From NCBI GenBank assembly GCA_014621405.1, contig JAANBC010000132.1:1-64000 (forward strand): DNA of 64,000 bases, read 5' to 3'. Below are positions 42,022-52,700 of this stretch, piece after piece; position 1 is the first letter of the stretch; the number at the start of each line of letters is the position of its first letter. The notes under the pieces were generated by a model. That model worked only from the letters and a program-made list of their open reading frames with translations, did not search any database and was not told the origin of the DNA. Source of the stretch: Stylonectria norvegica (taxonomy: Eukaryota; Ascomycota; Sordariomycetes; Hypocreales; Nectriaceae). The translations under genes and the position numbers were made by a program.

Positions 42022-43357
42022 ATGGCGTCATCAAACATCTACTCGTCGCCAGCTTTGACGTTTGAGCTTGTCGCACGCTGCTCTGTGAGTCTACTTCATC
42101 TCACTATCTTCCATGCAAATCTAACAAGCCTGGGCAAGACAGACAACACGAGCGCGCGCTTCTATTTTGACTCTGCCTCATGGACCAGTTCAGCTGCCGA
42201 TGTTTATGCCCGTGGCCACCCAGGCATCTCTCAAAGGTCTTACCCCTGAGCAGCTGGAGGAGACAGGTTGTCGATTATGTTTGAACAACACCTATCACCT
42301 CGGCCTCAAACCCGGGCAAGATGTCCTCGAAGCCATCGGAGGAGCGCATAAGCTTCAGGGATGGAAATACAATATTCTGACTGACAGTGGAGGGTTTGTC
42401 AATTCTTCTGCGACGTTGACTTAAGCTCACTCGACCGACAGGTTTCAGATGGTTAGCCTCCTTAAGCTTGCAACCATTACCGAGAAGGGTGTCGAATTTC
42501 TCAGCCCTCACGACGGATCGCCTATGCTTCTCACACCGGAGCACTCCATGTCACTTCAGAATACGATAGGTAGCGACATCATGATGCAGCTAGACGACGT
42601 CCTCGTCACCACATCGCCCGACAAAGCCCGCATGCGCGAGGCAATGGAGCGCAGCGTTCGGTGGTTGGATCGGTGTATCGCGGCGCACAAGAACCCCGAT
42701 CGTCAAAATCTCTTTTGTATTATCCAGGGTGGTCTAGATCTCGACATGCGCCGCGAATGCTGTCGCGAGATGCTCGCGCGCGACACGCCAGGCATCGCCA
42801 TTGGCGGACTAAGCGGCGGAGAGGCAAAGGCAGATTACTGTCGTGTTGTGGAGGCTTGCACTGCTCTTCTACCGGAACTCAAGCCTCGATATGTCATGGG
42901 AATCGGCTACCCAGAGGACCTGGTAGTGAGCGTCGCGCTTGGGGCGGACATGTTTGACTGCGTGTGGCCGACGCGGACGGCGAGGTTCGGGAATGCCGTC
43001 ACCAAGCATGGCGTACTGAACCTTCGGAACCAACGGTTTGCCACCGATTTTGGCCCCATCGAGGACGGCTGTGGCTGCATGTGCTGTAGGAAGCCCGACG
43101 CCGGTGGCATGGGTATCACACGTGCATTCGTCCACCACAACGCCTCCAAAGAAACGGTGGCAGCTCACTTGCTGACTATTCACAACGTCTTCTACCAACT
43201 CAATCTCATGCGGGAAGTGCGGCAGACTGTCATCGAAGACAGGTTCCCTGCGTATGTGCGGCAGTTCTTTGCCGGTTTATACGATGACAAGTCCAAGTAC
43301 CCAGACTGGGCTGTGGATGCATTACAGACAGTTGGGATAGACCTCAGGTCAGAATAG
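42022..43357 (+). CDS. QTRT1: Queuine tRNA-ribosyltransferase catalytic subunit
   Basis: Three exons, 42022-42084, 42143-42393 and 42442-43357; 409 aa. Signature segments are FELVARCS joined to TTRARASILTLPHGPVQLPMF, NNTYHLGLKPG, ILTDSGGFQMVSL (across intron 2), IIQGG, GGLSGGE, VMGIGYPEDLV, DCVWPTRTARFGNA, and a zinc centre with CGCMCC and a downstream His (LLTIHN). It swaps guanine-34 for queuine in tRNAs with GUN anticodons (Asp, Asn, His, Tyr); known eukaryotic enzymes work as a heterodimer with QTRT2, which is not in this window. An in-frame ATG six codons upstream (42004) is an alternative start. Introns are 58 and 48 nt; the first uses the second of two close AGs. Confidence 0.94.
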
Positions 43358-43559
43358 ATGTATAAGAAGGGTATAGTTATTGTTTTGTGGGATATGTGAA
43401 GTGACTTTCTATCTACAGTCTCATTCTTTTCATTACTTACACCACAGGTACCATGCACGACCCTATCTCGCAGTCATTCATTACGTCGCCGACAGTCATT
43501 AATTCGCTTCCTATTCGGTGCCAAATAACGGTACGCAATCCAGGGCTTTCATATCCTAC

Positions 43560-44750
43560 TTAGAGAGCAGCAACAAGAGCACCGATGGCTCCGACCACGG
43601 CACCACATCCAGCACGCAGGCCGGGTGCGGCGTTGCTAGTCTGGCTGGCAGCAGCAGCAGATGACGGGGTGACGGTAACGGTTTCGCGATCGTCACTGCT
43701 CCCGCTCGCGCTGCTTCCTTGCGCGCCAAAGTCATCGGAGGTGGAGGTCGCGCCGTCCGAGGTCGTGGCAGTAACATCACAAACCTCGGTGAAGTTCTCG
43801 CAGAATGTGGCAAAGGTTTCGGCCACTACATTATAATCAGCCAAAGGATACAAGCTACCGGGTCAGAAGATTCGACTTACCGGAGTACGCTGTGTTGGGC
43901 TCGCCAGTGACAGCCCAGTCGGCACAAGTCGAGGCATAATCATCAAGGGCATCAGTCCACGACAAGCGGCCATTGCGACCAGTTCGGCAGCTAGGAACAC
44001 ATCAGAAAACAGCTCAGACAAATGCGACAAAGTTCGAACTCACCAGTAGCATGAGGCTTGTTCACCGAAGGGCAGATCGGTGAAGCCGTCGACCTTGTTG
44101 GTGCACGAGGTGAAGATGCCGATCATGTCCTCGCAAGCAGTCGCATAGGTCTGGGTAGCCGGTGAGCTGGTGATGGTCGACTGATCATCGGATGACGACG
44201 TCGCGGTAGGGAAGCTGGAAGTGCGAGGAGTTCCGCTGCTGCCACCAGCACCACCGCCGCCACCATTCCGGCCGGTAGCACTTGAGCCGCTGGCGGTCTC
44301 GCTACTACCGCTCCTGGCACTGCTTCCAGCAGAAGCACTGCCGCAATTGGCATTTTCGCCGCAGAGACTGTAAAGGTCGCCGTACGCTAGTTTGTGTGAG
44401 AAGGTTGAGTACAGAACTAGATCATCAAATCACTGACCAGAGTATTGTGTGCTGTAGGAAGGAGCCTCGTCCGAGAGGTAGGTTGAGCAGACCGAGAAGA
44501 GGGGAGACAGCGCGGTCTCCTCAGCGCAGCAAGCGCAATTGAGAATGGCCGTCGGGTCGGCTGTCAGGACAGCATCGGTGCCACCAATGGAACTGACGCA
44601 GTAGCTCAACAGTTCGTTCGCAGCCGAGCAGACGGTGTACTGGGGATCAGCTGGGTCGATGGCCGCAACCACAAGAGCCTGGGCCGGGAGCGTGACGTGC
44701 TGGGCAGCAACGCCAGCCGCGGCGAACAACGAGAGCAGAGCGCTTTGCAT
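43560..44750 (-). CDS. Cysteine-rich secreted protein, probably GPI-anchored
   Basis: Four exons, 44750-44438, 44386-44044, 43990-43881 and 43825-43560; 343 aa. The signal peptide is MQSALLSLFAAAGVAAQ. The ectodomain has repeated Cys-containing blocks: YTVCSAANELLSYC, ILNCACCAEE, FSVCSTY, LYSLCGENANCG; then a Gly/Ser-rich linker; then ACEDMIGIFTSC, ASCYCCRTGRNG, STCADWA, TFCENFTEVC. A Ser/Thr-rich region follows, with a C-terminal hydrophobic tail (GAVVGAIGALVAAL) suited to GPI attachment. The spacing does not match CFEM. The two halves look like a degenerate repeat of one Cys module. The function is unknown; a cell-wall or surface protein is likely. Introns are 51, 53 and 55 nt. Confidence 0.8.
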
Positions 44751-46140
44751 TTTGGAATCGACTACTTGGAGAGTTGACGATTGAATATTGAGTGACGAGC
44801 TTTGTTGGTGATGATCGCAGGAATAGACTGACACCTCGGGGCCCAAGGGAAGCTGGGGTTTATTATGAGTTTCTCGGCCCATCGGCCTCATTAAGCTAGA
44901 AGCTTTCCTCCAGAGCTAAGCTGCAGCCAAGAGACACGAGGCAGAGTCGAAGCCTCGTGGGCCAATGGTGAAGCCGGTGCCGTGCGGCTGAGACTCAGAG
45001 TTGTTATTAGGCACCTCCATGTTCGATGTGACGGGCCCGCCCCTAACCAAACCCAGCCTGCCAAGGCTTTTAGCAATCAGCAACAGCTAATGAACCCCGA
45101 GGTCCCCTGTTTGCTGCGTCCCGAGTCCTCACAGGAGTGCGAGCAGGTCTAGATGCGTCCTTTCGCTTTGGCAAAAGGCGCCGGTATCACATGGAGCACC
45201 GGGAGCACCTCGCCGGCTTGCATCCCGTCAGTGTTTATCAACAGTCATTGCCGTGACAAAGTATCCCATCTGTCACAACTCATGATTTCGGCTCTCGAAG
45301 CAAACTCAGAGATAACCTGGGAGAAGTTGAAGGGGGCGCCAGAGTCCGGGAGGCGCTGTCTCGCGAGATGCAAATGGAAGCCCGAATCCGCAGGGCGTCG
45401 GCTAGAGGAACACTAGTCGACTGCATGAAGGAGTTAGTTGGCGGCCCCAGTAGGTTGACTTTGCTTGACCGGTGGTGGCACTAACCATTTCTGTCTTAAC
45501 TCGCCAGGGTAACATCAAGAGCAACGAGATTATGCTGTCGTATTACTGGTTGCTGTCTCAGCCCAACCTCTCCACTCCAACACTTGGATTAAGGAGTGTG
45601 CTTGAGCGGCGGCTGGCTCGGCTTTAAGTCCAGCTCAATAACAGCTACATCGGTAATAATGTAAATCTCGTACGAAAGATTATGTGCATAATATTGAACA
45701 CAGTATTCTCATAACCAATGGCGTATGCTAGATCCACCGGACCCCATGCACAATATGAGCAGGGGCTCGTCATGCTTACAACCTTAAATCGAGGAGATGA
45801 ACTCCATTACTTTGACGATCTTGAGTTGCGATAATAACTGTAAATTAACGTACAACCAAACTCCATTTTGATACTGCGCCAAAGCACATGGGTATTGCGT
45901 TATTGGTGGCAGCCTTCAGGGGTGCTTACCTAATTCTTGTCACTTACTCGGACTTCCGTCCACAAATAGATCACGGAGCCACGGCAGATGTTTCCTCCGG
46001 TCGCATAGCCTCGATAAGCATACTGTATTCGAACCTACAAACCATAAAGTAGATGTCGCTTTTTACCCAAGTCATCAAATCTCCGTTGATTCAGATGCAA
46101 CGATTGTAGGCCGATCATCAAGCTGGCGAGCGTAGCCTCT
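44751..46140. other. Divergent intergenic region, 1.4 kb
   Basis: Between the Cys-rich protein gene and the nucleotide pyrophosphatase gene. 45600-46110 is clearly A+T-richer than the flanks. No gene or repeat recognised. Confidence 0.5.
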
Positions 46141-48642
46141 ATGTCTCTGCACAATCTCGAAGCGAACCCCTCGAATGGGGGCCGGGACAATGCATCTCTC
46201 CTATCCCCTATGGGATACGACGACGATGCCTCTTCTTTACACTCGCGAAGTGATCAGGATACCGACAGCGAAGACGACGAACTCATTTCTCGCGCCAGAA
46301 ATAGCCGCGAGCTCCGTGCTCATGATCGAATCGTGTTGATGGAGGAGGAGGAACTTGACCGTCTGGTCACCGATACTCGGAAAAAGCAGGAACGTGTACG
46401 TCGCGGCTCTGCACTGGCTGTTCCCAACCCTTTGAAGATATTTGGACGACGCCCGAGCATATCGCAGAACTCATCTGCCACCGAATCGACCGAAAATCTC
46501 ATCATCGAGAAAAGGAAGAAACGTCGCACGAGACGACAGCAGAAGCGGAAGGAACTGGTGGAGCATGCGCAACACGGCGAGGATGGAGAGCTGATGTATG
46601 AGATGGAGGAGGGAGGACTGAAAGAAGGCAGCTCCACCGGCGAAAGCAGCGACAGAGACGACAGTGACGAGGTGGATAGACGGCAATTGAATATGATTGC
46701 CAACGCAAAGTCTGATCGCAGGCGAAGCTGGCGACGATGGGTTTTCATTCATACGCTCATTGCCATTGGCTTTGCAATTCTGATTTTGATCTCTTGGAAG
46801 CTTTCTAAAAACCGAAGGAGCGGCAAGGTCGAGCCGAAAAACCTCATCAGCAACGGAACTGCCCTATTCGCCCCTACGACTCTAATCATCAGTCTCGATG
46901 GATTTCGAGCCGACTTTCTTCAGCGAGGCCTGACCCCAACGCTCGACAAATTTGTCGCGCAGGGCGTTTCGCCCAAGTGGATGAACCCTTCCTTTCCTTC
47001 CGTTACGTTTCCGAATCACTATACCATTGCAACTGGGCTGTATCCTGAAAGCCACGGGGTAGTTGGGAATACGTTTTGGGATCCTGAATTGAAGTCGGAG
47101 TTCTTCTACACAGATCCGAACCGAAGCTTGGATCCAAAGTGGTGGGGAGGTGAGCCCTTCTGGGTGACGGCGGAACGACAAAAAGTTCGGACAGCAGTCC
47201 ACATGTGGCCTGGAAGTGAGGCGCATGTCCTGCACACGGAGCCCAGTATTATGGATAAGTTCAACGCCAAGGAGCTTCTTGACAACAAAGTCGCCAGGAT
47301 CCTTGAGTTTCTAGACATGCCCGGAATGGAAGACGTAACAGCTTCGGTCGACGACATGCGACCTCAACTTATCGCAGCTTATGTCCCCAATGTCGATTCC
47401 GATGGTCATCGATATGGTCCCAACAGCACTGAAATTCGAACGACTATTGAAAGCGTCGATACCATGATGGGCCGAATCTTCCATGGGTTGGAGGAACGTA
47501 ACCTGACTAATATTGTCAACGTTATTGTGGTCTCGGACCACGGGATGGCCACAACCGACATCTCGAGGCTACTACAACTGGAGGACCTTGTCGATACAAG
47601 CAAGATTGAGCATACTGACGGATGGCCACTTTACGGACTTCGTCCGAAGAACCCGGACGACTTACAAGAGCTCTATGATGGGCTACTGGAAAAGTCAAAG
47701 TCCAACCCCAACTTTGAGGTCTATCTTCGTGACGTTAACATGCCTGAGCGATACCATTTCTCCAAGAACGATCGCATAGCGCCATTGTGGATTGTTCCAA
47801 AGACGGGATGGGCCATTGTCAAGCATGATGAGTTCTCGGTCAAGGAAGGTATCGAGAAGGGACTGGTCTACCATCCCCGAGGCCTGCACGGCTATGACCA
47901 CGAGCATCCGCTGATGCGAGCCATCTTCATTGCTCGCGGCCCTGCGTTCCCACATGCAGCGAACAGCCAGATTAATGTGTTCCGTGAGTTTTGCAAATCC
48001 CGAGGCTGCGGCTCGTTTACTGACCAGCGCACAGAGAATATCGAGGTGTACAACATGCTGTGCGACTCCGTTGGAATAGAGCCTGTAGCCAACAACGGCA
48101 CCCTTCGATTGCCCCTGAAGCCTATTGGGCTTCATGACCCGGACGAGACTCCAGAGACTCCAGAGGATCCTGAGCCTTCTTCTGCGGGGCAGGACTCAGG
48201 GCCGTCACAAGCGGCAGAGCAGTCACAGGAGGCCAAGCCTTCAAAAGAGGTCGAGTCTTCTAAGAAGCCGGAGCGGCCAGTAATTCCAGAGAAACCTACA
48301 CAGCCTGGGCGCCCTACGGTGCCGGAAATAGTTTCGCAACCAACGAGGCCGGCGGCGCCAGAGAAGCCCTCAGCATTGACACAGCCTAAGAAAGCTACAA
48401 CATCATCAGAACCAGCACAAACGACTAAGCCTAACATGTCCACATCACTGTCTCACCCAACTACACACCAGCAGCTTTCAGAGTCCGCTGGCCTCGCAGC
48501 GCCCTCAGCAAATAGCGGCGGCTCAGAGAAGGATGAGACGAAGGAGGGAGTGGACGGTTTCTGGGACTGGCTAACTGGAAAAGTAACCAAAGTTTGGCAC
48601 AAGATTAAAGGTTCGCACTCGGACGAAGAAGCGGATTCATAG
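46141..48642 (+). CDS. NPP1: Type II membrane nucleotide pyrophosphatase/phosphodiesterase
   Basis: Single exon, 833 aa. The cytosolic N-terminus (1-200) is acidic then strongly basic (KRKKRRTRRQQKRK). One transmembrane segment lies at ~201-221 (VFIHTLIAIGFAILILISW). The catalytic domain (~245-665) follows the alkaline-phosphatase-like NPP fold: D253 in IISLDGFRADF, nucleophile T289 in FPSVTFPNHY, PNVDSDGHRYGP and VVSDHGMATTD for the two metals, and HGYDHEHPLMRAIF. The last ~165 residues are a Pro/Ser/Lys-rich tail with repeated xxPxxPEKP-like units. The family hydrolyses nucleotide di/triphosphates and related phosphodiesters; yeast NPP1/NPP2 act at the cell surface for phosphate supply. Topology predicts the catalytic domain on the outer/lumenal side. 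Confidence 0.92.
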   Translation: MSLHNLEANPSNGGRDNASLLSPMGYDDDASSLHSRSDQDTDSEDDELISRARNSRELRAHDRIVLMEEEELDRLVTDTRKKQERVRRGSALAVPNPLKIFGRRPSISQNSSATESTENLIIEKRKKRRTRRQQKRKELVEHAQHGEDGELMYEMEEGGLKEGSSTGESSDRDDSDEVDRRQLNMIANAKSDRRRSWRRWVFIHTLIAIGFAILILISWKLSKNRRSGKVEPKNLISNGTALFAPTTLIISLDGFRADFLQRGLTPTLDKFVAQGVSPKWMNPSFPSVTFPNHYTIATGLYPESHGVVGNTFWDPELKSEFFYTDPNRSLDPKWWGGEPFWVTAERQKVRTAVHMWPGSEAHVLHTEPSIMDKFNAKELLDNKVARILEFLDMPGMEDVTASVDDMRPQLIAAYVPNVDSDGHRYGPNSTEIRTTIESVDTMMGRIFHGLEERNLTNIVNVIVVSDHGMATTDISRLLQLEDLVDTSKIEHTDGWPLYGLRPKNPDDLQELYDGLLEKSKSNPNFEVYLRDVNMPERYHFSKNDRIAPLWIVPKTGWAIVKHDEFSVKEGIEKGLVYHPRGLHGYDHEHPLMRAIFIARGPAFPHAANSQINVFREFCKSRGCGSFTDQRTENIEVYNMLCDSVGIEPVANNGTLRLPLKPIGLHDPDETPETPEDPEPSSAGQDSGPSQAAEQSQEAKPSKEVESSKKPERPVIPEKPTQPGRPTVPEIVSQPTRPAAPEKPSALTQPKKATTSSEPAQTTKPNMSTSLSHPTTHQQLSESAGLAAPSANSGGSEKDETKEGVDGFWDWLTGKVTKVWHKIKGSHSDEEADS

Positions 48643-49741
48643 ATGAGCAGTGGTACGGTGTACTTGTGTTGTGTCCAGTAGGCGTTTGAGCGGGTTACAG
48701 CACGACTTGAAAGGCGTTTGGGTAGGTGGCTTTCGTTTGCAAGACATTTCGTTTGCAAGGCGAGGCTTTGATATGACTCTCATTAGACAACGTGGCACGT
48801 CGTGTTTCGATGATGCAATTCATTTGATTGCATTTTATAGCGCGGTCATGCTCAGATTCGACCTGTCAGCCTGCTCCTAGAGTGGGACGGATGCATGCCT
48901 ATTATTGCATCCAACTGTACCCTGCCCTGCCTGTTTGATGCCGGGAGTCTACTGGTGTTTTGGACACTGTAAATTTGAATTGACTCTAACAGCAATGATT
49001 CTCTTGATACGCGGCGAACGGAGACATCCAGCGATTGGGAAGCTACATATCTCGGGATCTAGGAGGAGAGTTTATGGCTCCCGATGCTTCCTGTAGGTCG
49101 CCTAAACAGTAAAGAGCCGTCATATATCTGGGAACATGAAGCCTTGCTTGCCCGACATCGGCGGATTCGAATTATGAGGTCTTGTTTTCAACTGGAACGT
49201 AGAAGTCAGGGCTGAGTGGCGGAAGCAAGTGTCCACCACTACTACTAGTTAGTAATTGTAGTAGGAATTACCAAAGGTACTAGTAGGTACCAAAGTTGCA
49301 CGGGTAAAGAGTTTTGGCACTTGCCTACGGTACCGAAGGCTTGGGTCTTTAACAATTAGTGGATTCCACTGTGATTCCACTGTGGGCGCGCTGCACGGCA
49401 CTGCACGGCGCTGCACGACTGGGGGAGGGGTTATGGGGGGCAAGTGCATGGAAGTGCAAGTGCAAGTGCCACCCAACGCGAACGCGACTTTTCAGTGTTG
49501 CACTCCACAAACCACGAACTTCCACAACCCTGACCTCACTCTATAAGTAGGCACCGTGGGAGCACTACCGTACCGCCTCACTTACCCTGCAGAGACCGCG
49601 GTATCACCAGCCTCATCCCTGTTTCTGCGGCTCGCTGCCTCTGTCTCAACATCTCAACCTATCCTGTGCCGTGCCTCGCCGCTTACGGATGCGTCGCGTT
49701 GCTGCTGCTGCTGCGTCCTCGCCTGCGCGCTGTCCACCAAG
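48643..49741. other. ULS1 upstream region with short direct repeats
   Basis: 1.1 kb between two plus-strand genes: the NPP 3' flank then the ULS1 promoter. Short direct repeats cluster at 49362-49470. A (CTG)5 run lies in the probable leader near 49699-49713. No gene found. Confidence 0.5.
49362..49418 (+). repeat. Cluster of short tandem repeats in the ULS1 promoter
   Basis: GATTCCACTGT occurs twice in tandem, followed by three close copies of CTGCACGRC-like units at 49391-49418. Related GAAGTGCAAGTGC repeats follow to ~49470. Could be tandem binding sites or slippage. Confidence 0.55.
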
Positions 49742-52700
49742 ATGGCTGAAGACATGGATATCGCGGGCCTGACCGAGGAGTTGACCATCCAGCAAGTCAT
49801 CCTGGACTCACTGCAGAATGTGGACTTCCCCGGAGCCGACGTAGAGAGGGAAGAGGCCATCAACGAGATGGAGCGGTTGAAGAAATATCTCCGCGCCTTG
49901 AAGCAGAAACAGGCTGCTGGAGGTAAGGCTGCGCCGGGGTGGCTCGTTGAGTTGCCAGGGGGGGTTTCTGAAATACGGGCTGACCAAAGTGATAGAGCCT
50001 CATGCTCCAACAATAGCCGATGATCAGGCAGCATCAGGCCCATCTACAAGTAAGCCTTGGACTGGTCTTTCTTCTCGTTTGTTTCTTTTATCCATTCTCT
50101 TCCAGCACTGTGAAGGTGAAGACAACGACGGTCTTTCACCCGCTCTGCTCCGCCTTCTATCATTTGAGCCTCCGTCACTAGCCATTCACTTGCACCCACG
50201 TCTCCTGAATGCCGTACCTCACTCAAACACCTATCCGTCCCCTTCTTTCAATCATCTTCACACATCTTACCTCTCCCGAGAAACCACCACTCTCAAAACT
50301 GATCCACGCTATTTCGTCAACTTCCGCATAGTAGCGCGATCTACTGAGAGCTGAATGTTACACTTTTTGTCATGGAACTTGTCCCCTCGTCTCAAGCACT
50401 CCTCCGTCTTGGACGGGGACTAAATACCTTGCCTCCGCCTACCGACTCCACCTCTTGTTCCCTCAGTTCTAACTCTTCTGAAGATCCGGGATCCTCCGCA
50501 CAGCCAGCAGAAGCCATGTCGACTCCTCCACGTGCTGGCGCCATCTGGAGCCAGCCAGGCTCGCACTCTCTACCAAGCCGCAAACGGAATCTTGATTCGA
50601 CAAATCTCCAAGCTCCGAGTGGGCAGAGCAAGTCCCGAAGAACGACACCAAGCCGATTGGTGGAGGATCCTTTTCTCCCTTCATCTGCGTTCAGTATCAG
50701 GAGCCGCAACGATATCGATGTCATCGATCTTACGGGGTACGTTGTATCCCACACAAAACTCAGGGAGCCCTTAAAAAGAGCACTACTACTATTACTACTT
50801 TGAAACTCGCGGTAAACTGACTTCGTACGCACAGGGACGATGAGGAATACGTTAAGGAGCAGATCAAAGCGGAGAAGATGAGCCAACAAGAGGTGGCCGA
50901 TGCGCAGTATGCAAGATTACTATCAAGTCAGGAAGAAGTACAGCCAGGTCCTTCTGCTCGTCAAGGTCCCAACGCCTTTAGTAGGATCATGGCAAGTCAG
51001 CTACCAGGAGGCAGTTCCCTGGACGAGATGGACGAAGACTCGAAGGTGACCTCTGATTTCACACGCGACGTTGAGCCAAATATCGGACGAGACATTGAGC
51101 CGAACATCACTCATGATGTGAAACCAATTTTCCCACGCGATACCAGACCATCTTCTACACGCGGCGAAACCAGACCACACTGGGCGGCCATGTCGTCCGA
51201 ATTGCCTACAGCTCGCATGCCGGGCGCTTATGATGCCAACTGGGACGACCCCTTTAATTCTCGGCCAGCTCCTCCTCGGACACCTGCGGAAAACTCCATC
51301 GCTAGAAGCTATGGACATGCCTCGACGACGCCAGGGTCACCATCTCGAATGCAGAACTACGGATCTGTGGGTGGCAGTGGAGCTCATGTGTATGGTTCAC
51401 CATCTTCAACTCCCGTACAAAACCCAGGTGTAAGGCCGGTTGTTTATGGGTCACCGGGCTTTCCTTCTATTGGTAATGGAACAGGACCACCAAACCCATC
51501 GCCTAATGTGTTAGGCATGCCGTCGTGGATGCCCGGAGGCCAAGGTCCCTCGAGCCTGTCAAACATCATCAACAGGACAAACGCATACGACTATGCAAGC
51601 GGCCTGGACGTGTATGGCAACCCTTTGCCTGAGCGAGTGACCGATTTTCTCCAGGATGCCTTCCACGATCCGCGAGTCACAGAGGAAGATTTAGACAATC
51701 TCCTGGAGAATATTCGTCCAGACATGGACATACCAGAAATGAATCGTGACGGGACACCGGCTGGCCTTAGGAGGCCTCTTTACCCACACCAAGAGCTAGC
51801 CCTTGCCTGGATGAAGAAGATGGAGGCTGGAACGAACAAAGGCGGCATTCTCGCTGATGATATGGGACTGGGGAAGACCATATCTACGCTTGCGCTTATG
51901 CTTTCCCGTCCGGCAACGACACGACCAAAGGTAGGCTTGCAGCGTATTCGTGTAATCTTTAGACTAACACTTGTTCAGACAAATCTGATCGTTGGTCCTG
52001 TAGCTCTTATCCGACAATGGGAGGAAGAAATCATGACGAAGACCAAACTCTCTCACAGAATGTCGGTCTTCGTATACCATAGCAGAAAGACGTCGACAGA
52101 GGAACTGCTTAAATACGACGTCGTTCTAACCACCTATGGTACCATCGCGGCAGAGTTGACAAGGCTGGAGAAATTTATGGAGGAGCACGCTGATCGCAAC
52201 ATCGACCTGCACGAGAAGCAACTTTCCATCAAGTGTCCGCTGCTACACCCGAGAAAGGCAAAGTTCTATCGCATCATTCTCGACGAAGCGCAGTGTATCA
52301 AGAACAAAGACACGAGGACCGCTAAAGCATGCGCCAAGCTGAAGGCAACCTACCGCTGGTGTTTAACTGGAACTCCCATGATGAACAGCGTCGTTGAACT
52401 GTATTCGCTGCTCAACTTTCTCCAAATAAAGCCATATTATCAGTGGACAAATTTCCGGCAGGCAAGTAATCGATAGATCCTATTTCGCTACCTAAAGACT
52501 AACGAACAATAGGCGTTTGGTGTGCTTTTCGGCCGCAATGGGGACTCCCAGAGTGTGGCCATGAGTAGGCTTCGCGTTCTGCTAAAGGCTGTCATGCTTC
52601 GCCGAAAAAAGAACTCCCTTCTCGACGGCAAACCGATTCTGAAACTTCCAGAAAAGACGGAGTCGATAGTGTACGCAGAGCTGTCGACCGAGGAGCATGA

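Noticed and set aside
46025..46055. tRNA T-loop-like GGTTCGAATAC on the minus strand
   Set aside because: No acceptor, D or anticodon stems can be built around it.
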